A DNA stretch of 62,399 nucleotides from Pseudomonadota bacterium. Lineage in GTDB: Bacteria > Myxococcota_A > Polyangia > Polyangiales > Polyangiaceae. The stretch's first letter is position 1. Each line of letters opens with the position of its first letter. This document shows positions 49,114 to 58,772 of this stretch, piece after piece. Under the pieces are notes generated by a model that saw only the letters and a program-made list of their open reading frames with translations, made no database searches and was not told where the DNA came from. The DNA lies in assembly GCA_023428245.1 (NCBI GenBank), contig JAEYYX010000008.1, positions 1 to 62,399 of the forward strand. The letters are read 5' to 3'. A program made the position numbers and the translations under genes.

Positions 49114-52100
49114 GTTCCGATGAGAGCGGCCTCAAAGGCACGCATCTCCTCCTCGCTTGGTCGAAAGAAATAGACACCTGTCTCCGCCAGGGCCCCCGCG
49201 AGCCCTCGAAGAAAGACGTAGAAGATCCCGCCGAAATGCAGCTCGTGGGCGTAGTCTGTGCTGAGCAACCGGGCGTGCTTTTGGACAGCGAGAGCGTAGA
49301 TGAGTCCCTGGAGATGGTAGTGGTGCTCATTCATCGCCCGCTCCATGCCCAGGTGGTCATAATCAGCGAGCCTCTCTCCCAAGAAATTCGACTTGTAGTC
49401 GAGGACGTACACCTTCCCTCGCCACTCGAAGACGAGGTCGATGAAACCGCGCAAGAAGCCTCGAAGTACAGGGAACTCGAGCGCAAGATTGCTCTCCCGA
49501 TAAGAGGCCGGAAGGCAGCTCAGACTGCGAAGTCCCTGGGTCAGCTCCGCGGCTGTCAGTCCTTCGTCCCGAGCCTCGAGCGCGAGATGAAACTCGAGCT
49601 CCGCTGCCACGCTTGAGGGCGGAAGCGTCCCGAGCTCCGCCCGATCGGGGCCGAGCGGCGTCGTGAGGAGCCCTTCTAAGAGCTCGGCGACGCGAGGGGC
49701 AAATCCAGGATCTATGTCGTGGGTCTTCAAGATCTCCCCCACGGAGGCCTCGTCGAGCTTTCTTTTCTTCACCCAGACCAGGCGCTCGAAGATCGTGTGG
49801 AGCGCCTCCCCTGCCAGGGCGCCCCGAGGAAAGTCGTGGAGCCTCGCGAGCTCCCCCTGGGCGTCGCCCCCGACCAGAAGCGACGCAGTCTCTGCTTCGT
49901 CTCGATCGCGACCGAGCAGGGCGGAGGTCCCCCGCACTCCCCGCCCTCGAGTGAGCGAGCTAAAGCTCGCAGTCGTCGGCCCGCGGCCCAAGCGCTCCGC
50001 AAGGTCGGGGCTGAGCTTGGGTAGGGTCAGTGGGCCGAAGCGATGTTCGCTCACCTCAAGAGGCCTGGGATTCGGCGCCGACGCCGCACGCACCCGGATA
50101 CTCCCTGCACTCCGCGCAAGAACGCGCGAGAGTGGAATCTCCCAATCGGACGCGGGAGCATCGAAGGGACCTTCGTCTCTGAGCCAATAGGAGAGTGGAC
50201 TGAACTTCCCGCTCATCTTCCCGAGCACCAGGATCGCGTGATGCCGCGCGCGCGTGAGAGCAACGTAGCCGACGCGCAAGGCTTCCGCTTGGTGTTCGCG
50301 AAGGCGCACCTCGTAGCTCTCCGCGGCTAGGTCCGGGCTGCGCACTTCAAGCTCAGGCTCCCCGTCTCGGTTGCGGGTACGAAAGGCCGGCTCCCGCCAA
50401 GGCTCGTCGGGATTGCCGAGGCTCGGCAGCACGACCAGGTCGTACTCGAGCCCTTTGCTCTTATGGATCGTCGTGAGGATGACTGCGTCTTCATCACTCT
50501 CGAGCCGGATCTGGAGAGCCGCCTGGGCCATAGCGTGTCCGAACGGATCTTGGATGCACGACTCAAGGTAACGCACGAGCCCCAGGGCACCCAGATGTTC
50601 CTCGGCCTCTGCTTGGTGCAAGAGCTCGATGATGTGCCTGAGATTCGTGACGATCCGTTCCCCGCCCCAGCTTCGAAGGAGTCGCGGAACCACCGAGAGT
50701 TCTCGGAGCACCGAGTCCATCATCCGGAAGAAGCCCGAGACACGCCAAGTGTCGCTCCAGCGCCGCAGCCTGCCGTCCCAGAGTTCGAGCAAATCGGGGC
50801 GCTCGTCCAGCTCAGCGATACCCGCCGCACCCAGCCCGAAGATCCGCGTCGCCAGCGCGGCGCGTACGAGCGTGCGATGCCCAGGATCGAGCAGAGCACG
50901 CAGGACCCGTCGGACCTCGAGAGCTTCCGGCGACTCAAACACGCTGCGATCGCCATGCATGACTGCCGGAATTCCGAGCCTTCGCAAATGCTCTTGGACC
51001 TCCTGGGCGTCGCGATTTGTCCGACACAAGACGGCGACGTTCCGAGCCGAAATCGGTCTACCCTGCAGGGACAACTCGGACGAAAGGAGCGCATAGACCT
51101 CGAGGGCCGCTTGCTCGAGGAGCGTGCCTCGTCCTTCTTCGACCACTACGACATCGACCCCCGCGAGCGGCTGACCGCTTTCGTCCAGAAGCACATCGCT
51201 TCGCCCCGGAGCGGGCGAGATCCAGTCGTAGACGATACGCTCTAGGAGGAAGGGGTTCGGTGCCCGACTGAAGATCGCGTTTTGGGCTTCGACCAAGCGG
51301 GGACTCGCGCGGTAGCTGGTCGTGAGGGAGTGAAGACTAGAACCGGCACTCTCGGCCGCTTTCAAGTACGAAAGGACATCCGCCCCCCGAAACCCGTAGA
51401 TCGACTGCTTCGGATCTCCGATCAGGAACAAGCTCGGTCGCGGGCGCTCAGCGAATATTTCGCGAAACACCTGATACTGAAGGGGATCGGTGTCCTGGAA
51501 CTCGTCGATCAGGGCGGCGCGAAAGCGCCGCGAAAGCGAGCTCTTGAGCGCCTTCCCTGCGGGCCCGATGAGCGCATCTCGAAGAACGAGCAAGAGGTCA
51601 TCGAAGCTCTTGGTCCCTTGGCGAGAGTGCTCACTTTGCACGCGCTGTCGCACGAACTGGGCGCAGGAATCGTAGAGTCGCGCCCGCGACAGGGCGTCAA
51701 AACGCGTGAGTGCTTCGTACGCGCCGCGAAACTGCTCGACCGCCGCGAAAAATCCGTGTTCCACGGGTTCCTTCGCTTTTGCGGTCTGAGCCGACACAAA
51801 ACTCTGACAAAACTTGACCCAGTTCTTAGGCGGCTGTGAGAGCAGGGGATCTCCCGCGAGGAAGGCCTCCCATTGCCGAAGGGCCTTCTCCACGAAGTCA
51901 GTCCGAAGTATGTTCCTCTTCACCCGCCCGGAGCCGAGCAGCGCACTCAACGAGTCAGGGGCAAATTCTCGGCGAAGAGCCGCTACGGCGCTTCGAACCT
52001 CCGCTTCGATTTCTTCCTGTCTGCCCTCCCCCAGGGGCTCCAGACAGACCGTGGGGATCTCCACGTTCACGAGCGCTGTCCTGGCGACGCCCTCCAATTC

Positions 52101-52664
52101 TCGAAACAGACCGAGGCCGCCCAGGCGCGCAAATGCTTCCGGGGAAAGCGAGCGTACCCGCGTCGACCAAAAATCAACCACCGCGTCGTAAGCAAGACGG
52201 TCCGTGTCCGGGAGCACCTCAGCCGAAAAGCTCGCGTGGGCTTCGAACGCTGCATCCCCGATAGCGCGGGCGGCGAAGCCGTGAATGGTGAAGATCGAGG
52301 CGCGATCGATGTCCGAGAGGGCTCGTTCAAGGAGCAATTTCGCATCGGACTTCAGGACGCGCGCCAGGATCGCGACAAGGACTGGATCCGTGAGCTCTTT
52401 GTCCTTCACGAGCATATCGCGCGCTTCGCGAAGCCTCCTCTCAACGCGATCCCGAAGCTCCGAAGTCGCCATTTTCGTGAAGGTGACTGCCAAGATCTGT
52501 TCGATCGGCAACTCAGCTTCGATGATGAGTCGGAGGAACAGGGCCGCGATGTTGTAGGTCTTGCCCGTGCCAGCGCTGGCCTCGATGAGATGAACACCTT
52601 CGAGGGGGAGGCGCACCACGTCCAGAGTCGGGCGGGCGGACTGCGTCTGTCGCTCCGAACTCAC
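49110..52664 (-). CDS. recB: RecB, exonuclease V beta subunit
   Basis: 1184 residues, the usual length. UvrD-type helicase with Walker A LIEASAGTGKTYNIAALFLR at about 27-46, ALIDEFQDTDPLQYQVFREI, LFLIGDPKQSIYGFRGADVL, ILTTIHKSKGLEYDLVVLPS and GYVALTRARHHAILVLG. The C-terminal nuclease domain is kept: LRGFLRGFIDLVFEWRGKVY, VLDYKSNFLG with the Asp and Lys of the active site, and the later Tyr/His region (HYHLQGLIYALAVQKHARLL). RecB unwinds and cuts DNA in RecBCD. GTG start overlaps the recC stop as GTGA. Confidence 0.96.
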   Translation of the reverse strand: MSSERQTQSARPTLDVVRLPLEGVHLIEASAGTGKTYNIAALFLRLIIEAELPIEQILAVTFTKMATSELRDRVERRLREARDMLVKDKELTDPVLVAILARVLKSDAKLLLERALSDIDRASIFTIHGFAARAIGDAAFEAHASFSAEVLPDTDRLAYDAVVDFWSTRVRSLSPEAFARLGGLGLFRELEGVARTALVNVEIPTVCLEPLGEGRQEEIEAEVRSAVAALRREFAPDSLSALLGSGRVKRNILRTDFVEKALRQWEAFLAGDPLLSQPPKNWVKFCQSFVSAQTAKAKEPVEHGFFAAVEQFRGAYEALTRFDALSRARLYDSCAQFVRQRVQSEHSRQGTKSFDDLLLVLRDALIGPAGKALKSSLSRRFRAALIDEFQDTDPLQYQVFREIFAERPRPSLFLIGDPKQSIYGFRGADVLSYLKAAESAGSSLHSLTTSYRASPRLVEAQNAIFSRAPNPFLLERIVYDWISPAPGRSDVLLDESGQPLAGVDVVVVEEGRGTLLEQAALEVYALLSSELSLQGRPISARNVAVLCRTNRDAQEVQEHLRRLGIPAVMHGDRSVFESPEALEVRRVLRALLDPGHRTLVRAALATRIFGLGAAGIAELDERPDLLELWDGRLRRWSDTWRVSGFFRMMDSVLRELSVVPRLLRSWGGERIVTNLRHIIELLHQAEAEEHLGALGLVRYLESCIQDPFGHAMAQAALQIRLESDEDAVILTTIHKSKGLEYDLVVLPSLGNPDEPWREPAFRTRNRDGEPELEVRSPDLAAESYEVRLREHQAEALRVGYVALTRARHHAILVLGKMSGKFSPLSYWLRDEGPFDAPASDWEIPLSRVLARSAGSIRVRAASAPNPRPLEVSEHRFGPLTLPKLSPDLAERLGRGPTTASFSSLTRGRGVRGTSALLGRDRDEAETASLLVGGDAQGELARLHDFPRGALAGEALHTIFERLVWVKKRKLDEASVGEILKTHDIDPGFAPRVAELLEGLLTTPLGPDRAELGTLPPSSVAAELEFHLALEARDEGLTAAELTQGLRSLSCLPASYRESNLALEFPVLRGFLRGFIDLVFEWRGKVYVLDYKSNFLGERLADYDHLGMERAMNEHHYHLQGLIYALAVQKHARLLSTDYAHELHFGGIFYVFLRGLAGALAETGVYFFRPSEEEMRAFEAALIGT

Positions 52665-55600
52665 GAGGCCTCCTCCTCTCCACTGCGAATCTGTCGAGCG
52701 GAGACAAGCGGCCCAAAGACGGCTTCGGCGAGTTCGAGGAAGCTCGTTTCCGCTCGCCCAGAATCTCCCCCATTCAGGGCGAGCGGATCCTCATCCCCGA
52801 AGAGGAGCGCGAGCGATGCATCGAGCTTCTGTTCCTGCCTCCGACCATACTTCTTCGGCTTGAGCGCGGAACGCGCCGCCTGCAAAAGAGCGAGCCGGAG
52901 CTGAACGGGATCCGACGGAGTCTTCGGCTTCCTCGCCTTCTCCGCAACGGCGAGCGCGGCCGCGGCGTCGAAACGGAGGGGCTCCTTCCGGCCTTCGAGA
53001 TAGAGCGCGAGGAGCGACGCGAGCTTTTCGCGCGCTTCGGCCGGATCCAGGGGAGCGAACTCGTGGATCGCGACGCCTTCCTTGCTTCGCCCGACAAAGG
53101 CCGATGAGAGGACCCGGCCGCTCCCGCTCAGACACAGATGCCGAATCCAAGTCGAGAGCAGTCGTCCGGCCCGGGCCTGTCCATAGGTCGAGTGCACGTG
53201 GACGTTCGGGAACACGAGCGGCACCGTGCCTTCGAGAGTCGCGCCTGGGAGTTCAAGCCGCACGTCGACGCGCTCAGGCGAAAGGTCACCCGTCAGGGCG
53301 CGGATCTCTCGAAAGATCGCGCGGCACTCGGCATCCAGCTCGACGCTCAGCGCTCTCCCGGATGCGCCGCCCGGGAAGTGGCCTCGGAGCTCGGAAAGGC
53401 GCAGGTCGAAGGGCTGCTCGCCCGTCAGGCCCGCGAGCAACTTCTCTCCGAAAAAGTACCGATCGAGAGCCGAGAGCTCCACCGGCTCCCGATCGGAAAG
53501 GGTCATGATTTCGTCGTCGATCACGACCCCGATTCCCCGCAGGAAGAACCGGCTCGGGTTCTTCAAGAAGGATTCGAGCTCTCGAAGGTGCACAGTGGAA
53601 ACCGGCTGCACACTCCGCAATAGGAGCTGATCCGATCCGAGCTCTACCGGACCGCGCCCGCGAGCGCAGACAAGCGCCCCTTCGAAATCTTCCCGCGAGC
53701 GGGAAATGAGGTGAGGTTCTTTCCCTTCGAAGTAGCGGGGACTGAAAGGCTGGAGCGGGTGCTCTTGAACGAATGCCTCGACAGGCTCGGTGGTACCTTC
53801 GAGCATACGATCGAGAACGTGGACAAGCTCAGAGACCACCACGGACGGCGGGCGGCGCGAGTTATCCTGCACGCTGCGTCCGACGTAGCTCAATATGAGC
53901 CGCTCCTCTACGGACATGATGAGCTCGAGAAATAGATAGCGGTCGTCCGCCCGCAGCAATCGATCTCCGCGCAACCGCCGATTCGCAAGGCGATCGAGGG
54001 AGGACTCTTTGTCATTGCGCGGAAACTCGCCTTCCGAGAGCCCGAGTACGCAAGCCACGCGAAACGGGATCGTGCGCAAAGGCAAGAGCTCGCAAAAGGT
54101 CACGCCTCCCGCGAGAAAATCCGTGCTTTGGCGGGCGCTGTCGAGCTCGGCCGCGAGCACCCTGCTGAGCGCCAGAGGAGAAATCTTTTCTGTGATGCGC
54201 GCGCTCTCGGCGCGCGCGTTGAGCTCGGTCAAGACGCGGAATACCCGCGCCTGAGCTTCACCGTCCTGCTCCTGGAACAGGCCCCGGGTGAGCTCCTTTA
54301 CCGCATCGGTGAACTCTCGAGGCGTGCAGGGGCGAGTCAGAACTCGACTCGCCGAAGAGAGGTTACCCATGAAGGCGCAGAGCCGACTGAGAAGGTCCGC
54401 GTCTCCAAGTGCCACGTCGTCGAAGGGCACGAGCTCTCCGTAGGCTTGGTCTTTGTCCTCCATGGCAAAGCCGAGCAAGAGCCTCGAGAGCCCACGCTCC
54501 CAAGTCGTATGAAGAGGCTCGTCGAAGCCGAGTGCGCTGAGGTGCGTAGCGTCCAGCCCCCAGCGGGTTCCGCTTCCGTCGAGCCACTCCGTGACGCGCT
54601 CGAGATCTTGGGCCGTCATCCCGTACCCAGCGAGCACCGGCTCCATCTGGAGCACGGAGAGCACCTCGCTCGCCTTGAAACGCCGAGAAAATAAGGCGAG
54701 AGCCCGGAGTAGCGAGGCAATGAGCGCGTTCGAGGAACTCTCGGTCTGATCGGCGATTCGGAATGGAATGAGCGGGGGAGCGTCTTCGGCGCCACCGAAC
54801 ACCGCCCGGACTAGGGGCGCGTACTTTCCGATATCGGGCGCCATCACGACCACATCCTCGGCCTTGAGGGTCCGGTCTTTCTCGAACAGCTCGAGGAGCG
54901 TCTCCCTGAGCACCTCGACCTCGCGCTCTGCACTGTGACAGCTCACAATCGAGATCGAACCGTCGAGGCGAGCCGAGCGAGGTAACTTCTCCTCCGAGGG
55001 ACGACGACGCGCCCCCAGAATGTCCTGCTTCAGACACGATAAGAGACTCGTGCCGTCTTCGGGAGGGAACCGCTGAGTTAGCTCCTGGTAGTTGAACTGT
55101 TCCAGGTAGTACTGAAAATCAGCGCCCACTTTTCCCAAGCTCACGAGCAGCGGGTTCAAGCCGTCTCCGACCTCACTCGGGGCCAAATCAGCAGATTGTG
55201 CGTCGACGAAGTATTCCTGGCAGACAGTAAAGGAGAAGACGTGGACCTCGATGATGCGGGCGAAGCGGCCGAGCACCCGCAGGAAGAGCGGAGGGAGGCC
55301 CGCTCCTCCAAAGACATAGAGTCTCTTCGGGAGCACCGACAAAAGAGTTTCGTCAGAGGCGGCGTAAAGCGCCTCGAGCCGCGCGCCGGGATCATGGCGT
55401 CCGAGCTCTCGTCCGAGCCGCGTCCAAATCTCTGCTTGAAAATCGTCAGAAGGTCCCTGTTCCCACTCCGCGAGCATCTTCGGCCGATAGACCGAGTATT
55501 GATCGAAGAGGCGAGAGAGCTCCACCGCTAGCTCGAGACGGGCGCTCTCCGCCCGATCGTTTTCGAGGTAGCTCCGCACCTCTGGATGCTGCGTCTGGCC

Positions 55601-55891
55601 CAGCTCACGAAATATGTGAAAGGCGAGCGCTTCTCGCTCGAACGTTGTCCCTTCCGGCACCTCACCCAGAACCTCATCCGCAACCTTCTCAAGAAATGCT
55701 CTCGGGAAAGGGAACTCCAGCCCGAGCGCGACTCCTAGACGCAGCGCGAGCTCCCGAGAGAGGTAGCGCTCCATGCCCACGCTCTGGATCATGATCTGGG
55801 GCCGCTCGAAGAGGGGCCGCAAAGGCTCGCTGAGCAGCTCCGCGAGCGCGTCGATCAGAACACTCAGAGAGTTTGAGCGGTGGACAAACAC
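52661..55891 (-). CDS. recC: RecC, exonuclease V gamma subunit
   Basis: 1076 residues, close to the E. coli length of about 1120. The start MFVHRSNSLSVLIDALAELL and the segment IMIQSVGMERYLSRELALRL followed by GVALGLEFPFPRAFLEKVAD are typical of RecC. Inactive helicase-like folds follow, with DVVVMAPDIGKYAPLVRAVF, then VTFCELLPLRTIPFRVACVL with GLSEGEFPRNDKESSLDRLA near 640-690. RecC recognises Chi in E. coli; the local Chi sequence is unknown. GTG start; GGAGAAG lies upstream. First gene of recC-recB-recD; its promoter should be in 55892-56068, where no clear element was found. Confidence 0.95.
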   Translation of the reverse strand: MFVHRSNSLSVLIDALAELLSEPLRPLFERPQIMIQSVGMERYLSRELALRLGVALGLEFPFPRAFLEKVADEVLGEVPEGTTFEREALAFHIFRELGQTQHPEVRSYLENDRAESARLELAVELSRLFDQYSVYRPKMLAEWEQGPSDDFQAEIWTRLGRELGRHDPGARLEALYAASDETLLSVLPKRLYVFGGAGLPPLFLRVLGRFARIIEVHVFSFTVCQEYFVDAQSADLAPSEVGDGLNPLLVSLGKVGADFQYYLEQFNYQELTQRFPPEDGTSLLSCLKQDILGARRRPSEEKLPRSARLDGSISIVSCHSAEREVEVLRETLLELFEKDRTLKAEDVVVMAPDIGKYAPLVRAVFGGAEDAPPLIPFRIADQTESSSNALIASLLRALALFSRRFKASEVLSVLQMEPVLAGYGMTAQDLERVTEWLDGSGTRWGLDATHLSALGFDEPLHTTWERGLSRLLLGFAMEDKDQAYGELVPFDDVALGDADLLSRLCAFMGNLSSASRVLTRPCTPREFTDAVKELTRGLFQEQDGEAQARVFRVLTELNARAESARITEKISPLALSRVLAAELDSARQSTDFLAGGVTFCELLPLRTIPFRVACVLGLSEGEFPRNDKESSLDRLANRRLRGDRLLRADDRYLFLELIMSVEERLILSYVGRSVQDNSRRPPSVVVSELVHVLDRMLEGTTEPVEAFVQEHPLQPFSPRYFEGKEPHLISRSREDFEGALVCARGRGPVELGSDQLLLRSVQPVSTVHLRELESFLKNPSRFFLRGIGVVIDDEIMTLSDREPVELSALDRYFFGEKLLAGLTGEQPFDLRLSELRGHFPGGASGRALSVELDAECRAIFREIRALTGDLSPERVDVRLELPGATLEGTVPLVFPNVHVHSTYGQARAGRLLSTWIRHLCLSGSGRVLSSAFVGRSKEGVAIHEFAPLDPAEAREKLASLLALYLEGRKEPLRFDAAAALAVAEKARKPKTPSDPVQLRLALLQAARSALKPKKYGRRQEQKLDASLALLFGDEDPLALNGGDSGRAETSFLELAEAVFGPLVSARQIRSGEEEAS

Positions 55892-56068
55892 GAAAGAGAG
55901 CTTCTCCGGGAAAGGAACGGGCCCTGGACCAGAGCCCCGCGTATGCTTCTAGCAAGGCTCAAGGGCACCGTATAGCTAGGCCCCTCTTGATTAGGTCTTT
56001 CTCTGTCCGACCTCGCGCGCTCGAGCCAGATTCTCCGGGAGGAAACGCACAGAAGCGCTCCCTCGACC

Positions 56069-57358
56069 TCAAAACTGCACGAATGTCACGAAGAACGGAC
56101 TCACCTGCATCGGCTCAACCTTCACTTCGGTGAGCTTGCCGTCCGTCTCGATGCGGAAGAGAGCGAGGCTCTTCTGGTCGCCGTGGTTGCCCACAAGGAG
56201 GAACTGACCTTCCGGATCGACCGCGAAGTTGCGCGGAGTTGTGCCGCGCGTCGGGACATGACCGAGCAAGACAGGCTCGGCGCCCTGAATGTCGTACGTC
56301 ACGATCGTGTTGCTCTGACCTCGGTTCGAAGCGTAGAGCGTGCGACCGTCCGGTGTGAGATGAATATCAGCTCCGGTGTTCGCGGTCGGCTGCCCTGAGT
56401 CGAGCCGAGGCTTCTGCCAGATCTGATTCAATGAACCATTTTCGGCTCGGCTATAGGCTGTGATGAAGTCGCCGCGCTCGCTCACGACAAACACGGTCCC
56501 GTTCGGATGAAACGCGAGGTGACGCGGAGAGAACGACGCGCTCGTAGGAGGGGTCGCGGCGGAAAGCATCCCACCGTTGAAGGTGAGATGAGAAATCGTG
56601 TCGGAGCCCTCGTTGGCCACGAGGACTTTGCCCTCCTGGTCGAAACGGACCGAGTGAGCATGACTGCCCGTCGCGACCGTTTGCGACGAGGCGGAGGCCT
56701 TGCCGTCGTCGCCGATGGGGTAAACGTCCACGTTCCCCTCGTTGTAGTTCGCTCCCAGGAGGTACTTTCCGTCCGGCGAGATCGAGAGCGACACCGGATG
56801 GTTCGAGTGGGGCGTCGCCCCGAGGCTCGTGAGCGCGCCCGTCGTGGGATCGATAGTGAAGCTCAAGACACCACCCTTGACCTCGTCGGCCGCGTAGAGG
56901 CGTCGCCGCTCACTGTCCACAGCCAGGAAGCTCGCGAGGCCACCCGCCTCCGTGTCGCTCACGAACTCAAGCCCCGGGGCCTGGCGGTCGAGGCGATACA
57001 CGGTGACCTTTCCCGTTTCAGCTCCAAAGGAGCCACTGCCCACGTAGACGAACGTCGTCTTGCTCATGCCCATCGCGCCTCCGTCCCCAGACGCTCCACC
57101 GGCAGCCGCGCCGCCTGCGGCGCTCCCTCCAGCCGAGCTTCCGCCGGACTCGGTCCCAGTTCCCCCTGCCGCGGGCGCCCCACCGGCTTCGGATGTTCCT
57201 CCGGACCCTAAGACTGCACCGCCGGTGCCCCCGTCGCTCGAGGTTCCGCCAACACTCGGCGAGCCGCCACCCGGGTCAGGCTGCGATTCCTTGTTGTCAC
57301 AACCACACAGCGACAAGGCCGCCATCAACCAAAAAACTTTCGCGCCCAGTCGCTGCAC
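56069..57358 (-). CDS. Lactonase-type beta-propeller lipoprotein
   Basis: 429 residues. Lipoprotein signal (VFWLMAALSLCG then C, residue 19) followed by a 75-residue Gly/Ser/Ala linker. The rest is a seven-bladed propeller like 6-phosphogluconolactonase (Pgl/YbhE) family members: TFVYVGSGSFGAETGKVTVY, FLAVDSERRRLYAADEVKGG, SLSISPDGKYLLGANYNEGN, HSVRFDQEGKVLVANEGSDT, HLAFHPNGTVFVVSERGDFI, DIHLTPDGRTLYASNRGQSN, FAVDPEGQFLLVGNHGDQKS. The catalytic residues of the cytosolic enzyme cannot be confirmed, and export makes a metabolic role in the pentose pathway unlikely. GTG start. Confidence 0.85.
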   Translation of the reverse strand: MQRLGAKVFWLMAALSLCGCDNKESQPDPGGGSPSVGGTSSDGGTGGAVLGSGGTSEAGGAPAAGGTGTESGGSSAGGSAAGGAAAGGASGDGGAMGMSKTTFVYVGSGSFGAETGKVTVYRLDRQAPGLEFVSDTEAGGLASFLAVDSERRRLYAADEVKGGVLSFTIDPTTGALTSLGATPHSNHPVSLSISPDGKYLLGANYNEGNVDVYPIGDDGKASASSQTVATGSHAHSVRFDQEGKVLVANEGSDTISHLTFNGGMLSAATPPTSASFSPRHLAFHPNGTVFVVSERGDFITAYSRAENGSLNQIWQKPRLDSGQPTANTGADIHLTPDGRTLYASNRGQSNTIVTYDIQGAEPVLLGHVPTRGTTPRNFAVDPEGQFLLVGNHGDQKSLALFRIETDGKLTEVKVEPMQVSPFFVTFVQF

Positions 57359-57498
57359 TCCGTCGATCTAGGACCGAACCGTCGGTTCGGTCAAACGCGG
57401 AGAGCTGGCAAGGGAGAAAAATTGGCGAACGAGCGCGATTCGTCGTCGGGACGTGCGAAGAACGGGGCAAACGCTCGCCTCCCAGTCGCTTTAGGACC

Positions 57499-58758
57499 TC
57501 AAAGGGCCCAATACACGAGGGTCAACGCTGCCGCCGCACAGCCGCCCGTGTAATACAAATCGTCCGGAGCTGAATCGAGTCCGAGTCGATACACGCTCCT
57601 CTCGTCACCAGCGTCCAGGCCTCGCGTCGTGATCGCTGTGACATCGAACTCCGTCGGACCGAATCCGTAGCTCGAATCGTTCCCGTTTACGTTCACGAGG
57701 TCCGAAAGGATCGGCTCGTCCGATGCGGGGTCTTCAAAGTCCGGCGCAAGCAGGTCCACGGCGAGTCCAGAACGGCGGAGCGGCGACTCGTCCGGGCTTC
57801 CCACGTTTCCGATCCATTTGACCACTCGAAGTGACGCGCTCTCTAAGAACTCGACGTTCGACGGTAAGGGAAACACGTAGACTCCGTAGGAGTTCTTCTC
57901 CGGCGAGTAGAGATCCAAACTGAGGAGAGATTGGTAGGCGTGGTAGTTCGGGACCAGGGGCTCGTAACCAAGACGCATCGGTCCCGCCTCTTCCGGCTTG
58001 TCCTCGCGCTCAAAGAAGGGGCAGTAAAACCACTGGTGATCCGGGTAAAGCCCGTCGTCTCGAATCATCTTCTCGGCGGGGGCCGTTCTCCAGTAAGACG
58101 CCTCGAGATCGGGAATCACCATGAACGTGACCCGTTTCATGAGGCGGAAGGAAGCTTCGAAAGTCTCCTCGAGTTCGAGACCGTCGCGACTCTTCGCGCT
58201 TTTCGCCAAGCGGATCGAATAGGTCTCGGTCTCGGCGTCCGGATCGTCGACCTCCTCATGCTCCAAGGGCAAAAGAGGGATGATCCGAAGCTCATCACCT
58301 TGCGCATTCCAAGAGAAGGCGACGCGGGACTCTCCCGTCCCCCGATTGTCAGAGCTATAGGCCGCCTCGACGCTCTTTTTGTCCATCGGCTGACTGAAGG
58401 AGAAGACCAGCTCCGGCGCATCAGCGACGCCGAGCTTGAGCTCTCCACGGCCCAGCTCGAGTTCTCCCACCTTCACCCTCTCGAGTATGGGACGCGATGG
58501 AAGCTCGGGCGCCCCCTGCTCTCCCCCTTCGCCAGGGCCGCTCGCCCCCGCAAGCCCGGCATCGCCCGCACCTCCGCCGCCGAGGCCCCCCGTAGCTCGA
58601 ACGCCTCCTGTCCCCTGCGCTCTCCCGCCGCTTCCCCCGGCGGAAGAAGAACAGTCTTCCTGACAGGCCTGAAACGCCACGTCACAGTGGAGCGCTGGAA
58701 GAGACGCAAATCCAAGGGTGATGAGTCTGATCCAGAAGGAGTCGAGGAGTCTTTTCAT
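57499..58758 (-). CDS. Lipoprotein with Ig-like domain, paralogue of the next gene
   Basis: 419 residues. Signal with lipobox (LITLGFASLPALH then C25) and a Gly-rich linker (38-85). An Ig-like domain of the Big_5/SbsA kind spans about 95-210: LVFSFSQPMDKKSVEAAYSS, then ELRIIPLLPLEHEEVDD and YSIRLAKSAKSRDGLELEET, FEASFRL. The second half ends with a beta-rich region (SNVEFLESASLRVVKWIGNV, TEFDVTAITTRGLDAGDERS) like carbohydrate-binding DNRLRE-type domains. It lies 14 bases downstream of its paralogue, so they are one operon. Function unknown; surface adhesin or structural role possible. Confidence 0.75.
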   Translation of the reverse strand: MKRLLDSFWIRLITLGFASLPALHCDVAFQACQEDCSSSAGGSGGRAQGTGGVRATGGLGGGGAGDAGLAGASGPGEGGEQGAPELPSRPILERVKVGELELGRGELKLGVADAPELVFSFSQPMDKKSVEAAYSSDNRGTGESRVAFSWNAQGDELRIIPLLPLEHEEVDDPDAETETYSIRLAKSAKSRDGLELEETFEASFRLMKRVTFMVIPDLEASYWRTAPAEKMIRDDGLYPDHQWFYCPFFEREDKPEEAGPMRLGYEPLVPNYHAYQSLLSLDLYSPEKNSYGVYVFPLPSNVEFLESASLRVVKWIGNVGSPDESPLRRSGLAVDLLAPDFEDPASDEPILSDLVNVNGNDSSYGFGPTEFDVTAITTRGLDAGDERSVYRLGLDSAPDDLYYTGGCAAAALTLVYWAL

Positions 58759-58772
58759 GATCGGCCTGGCTT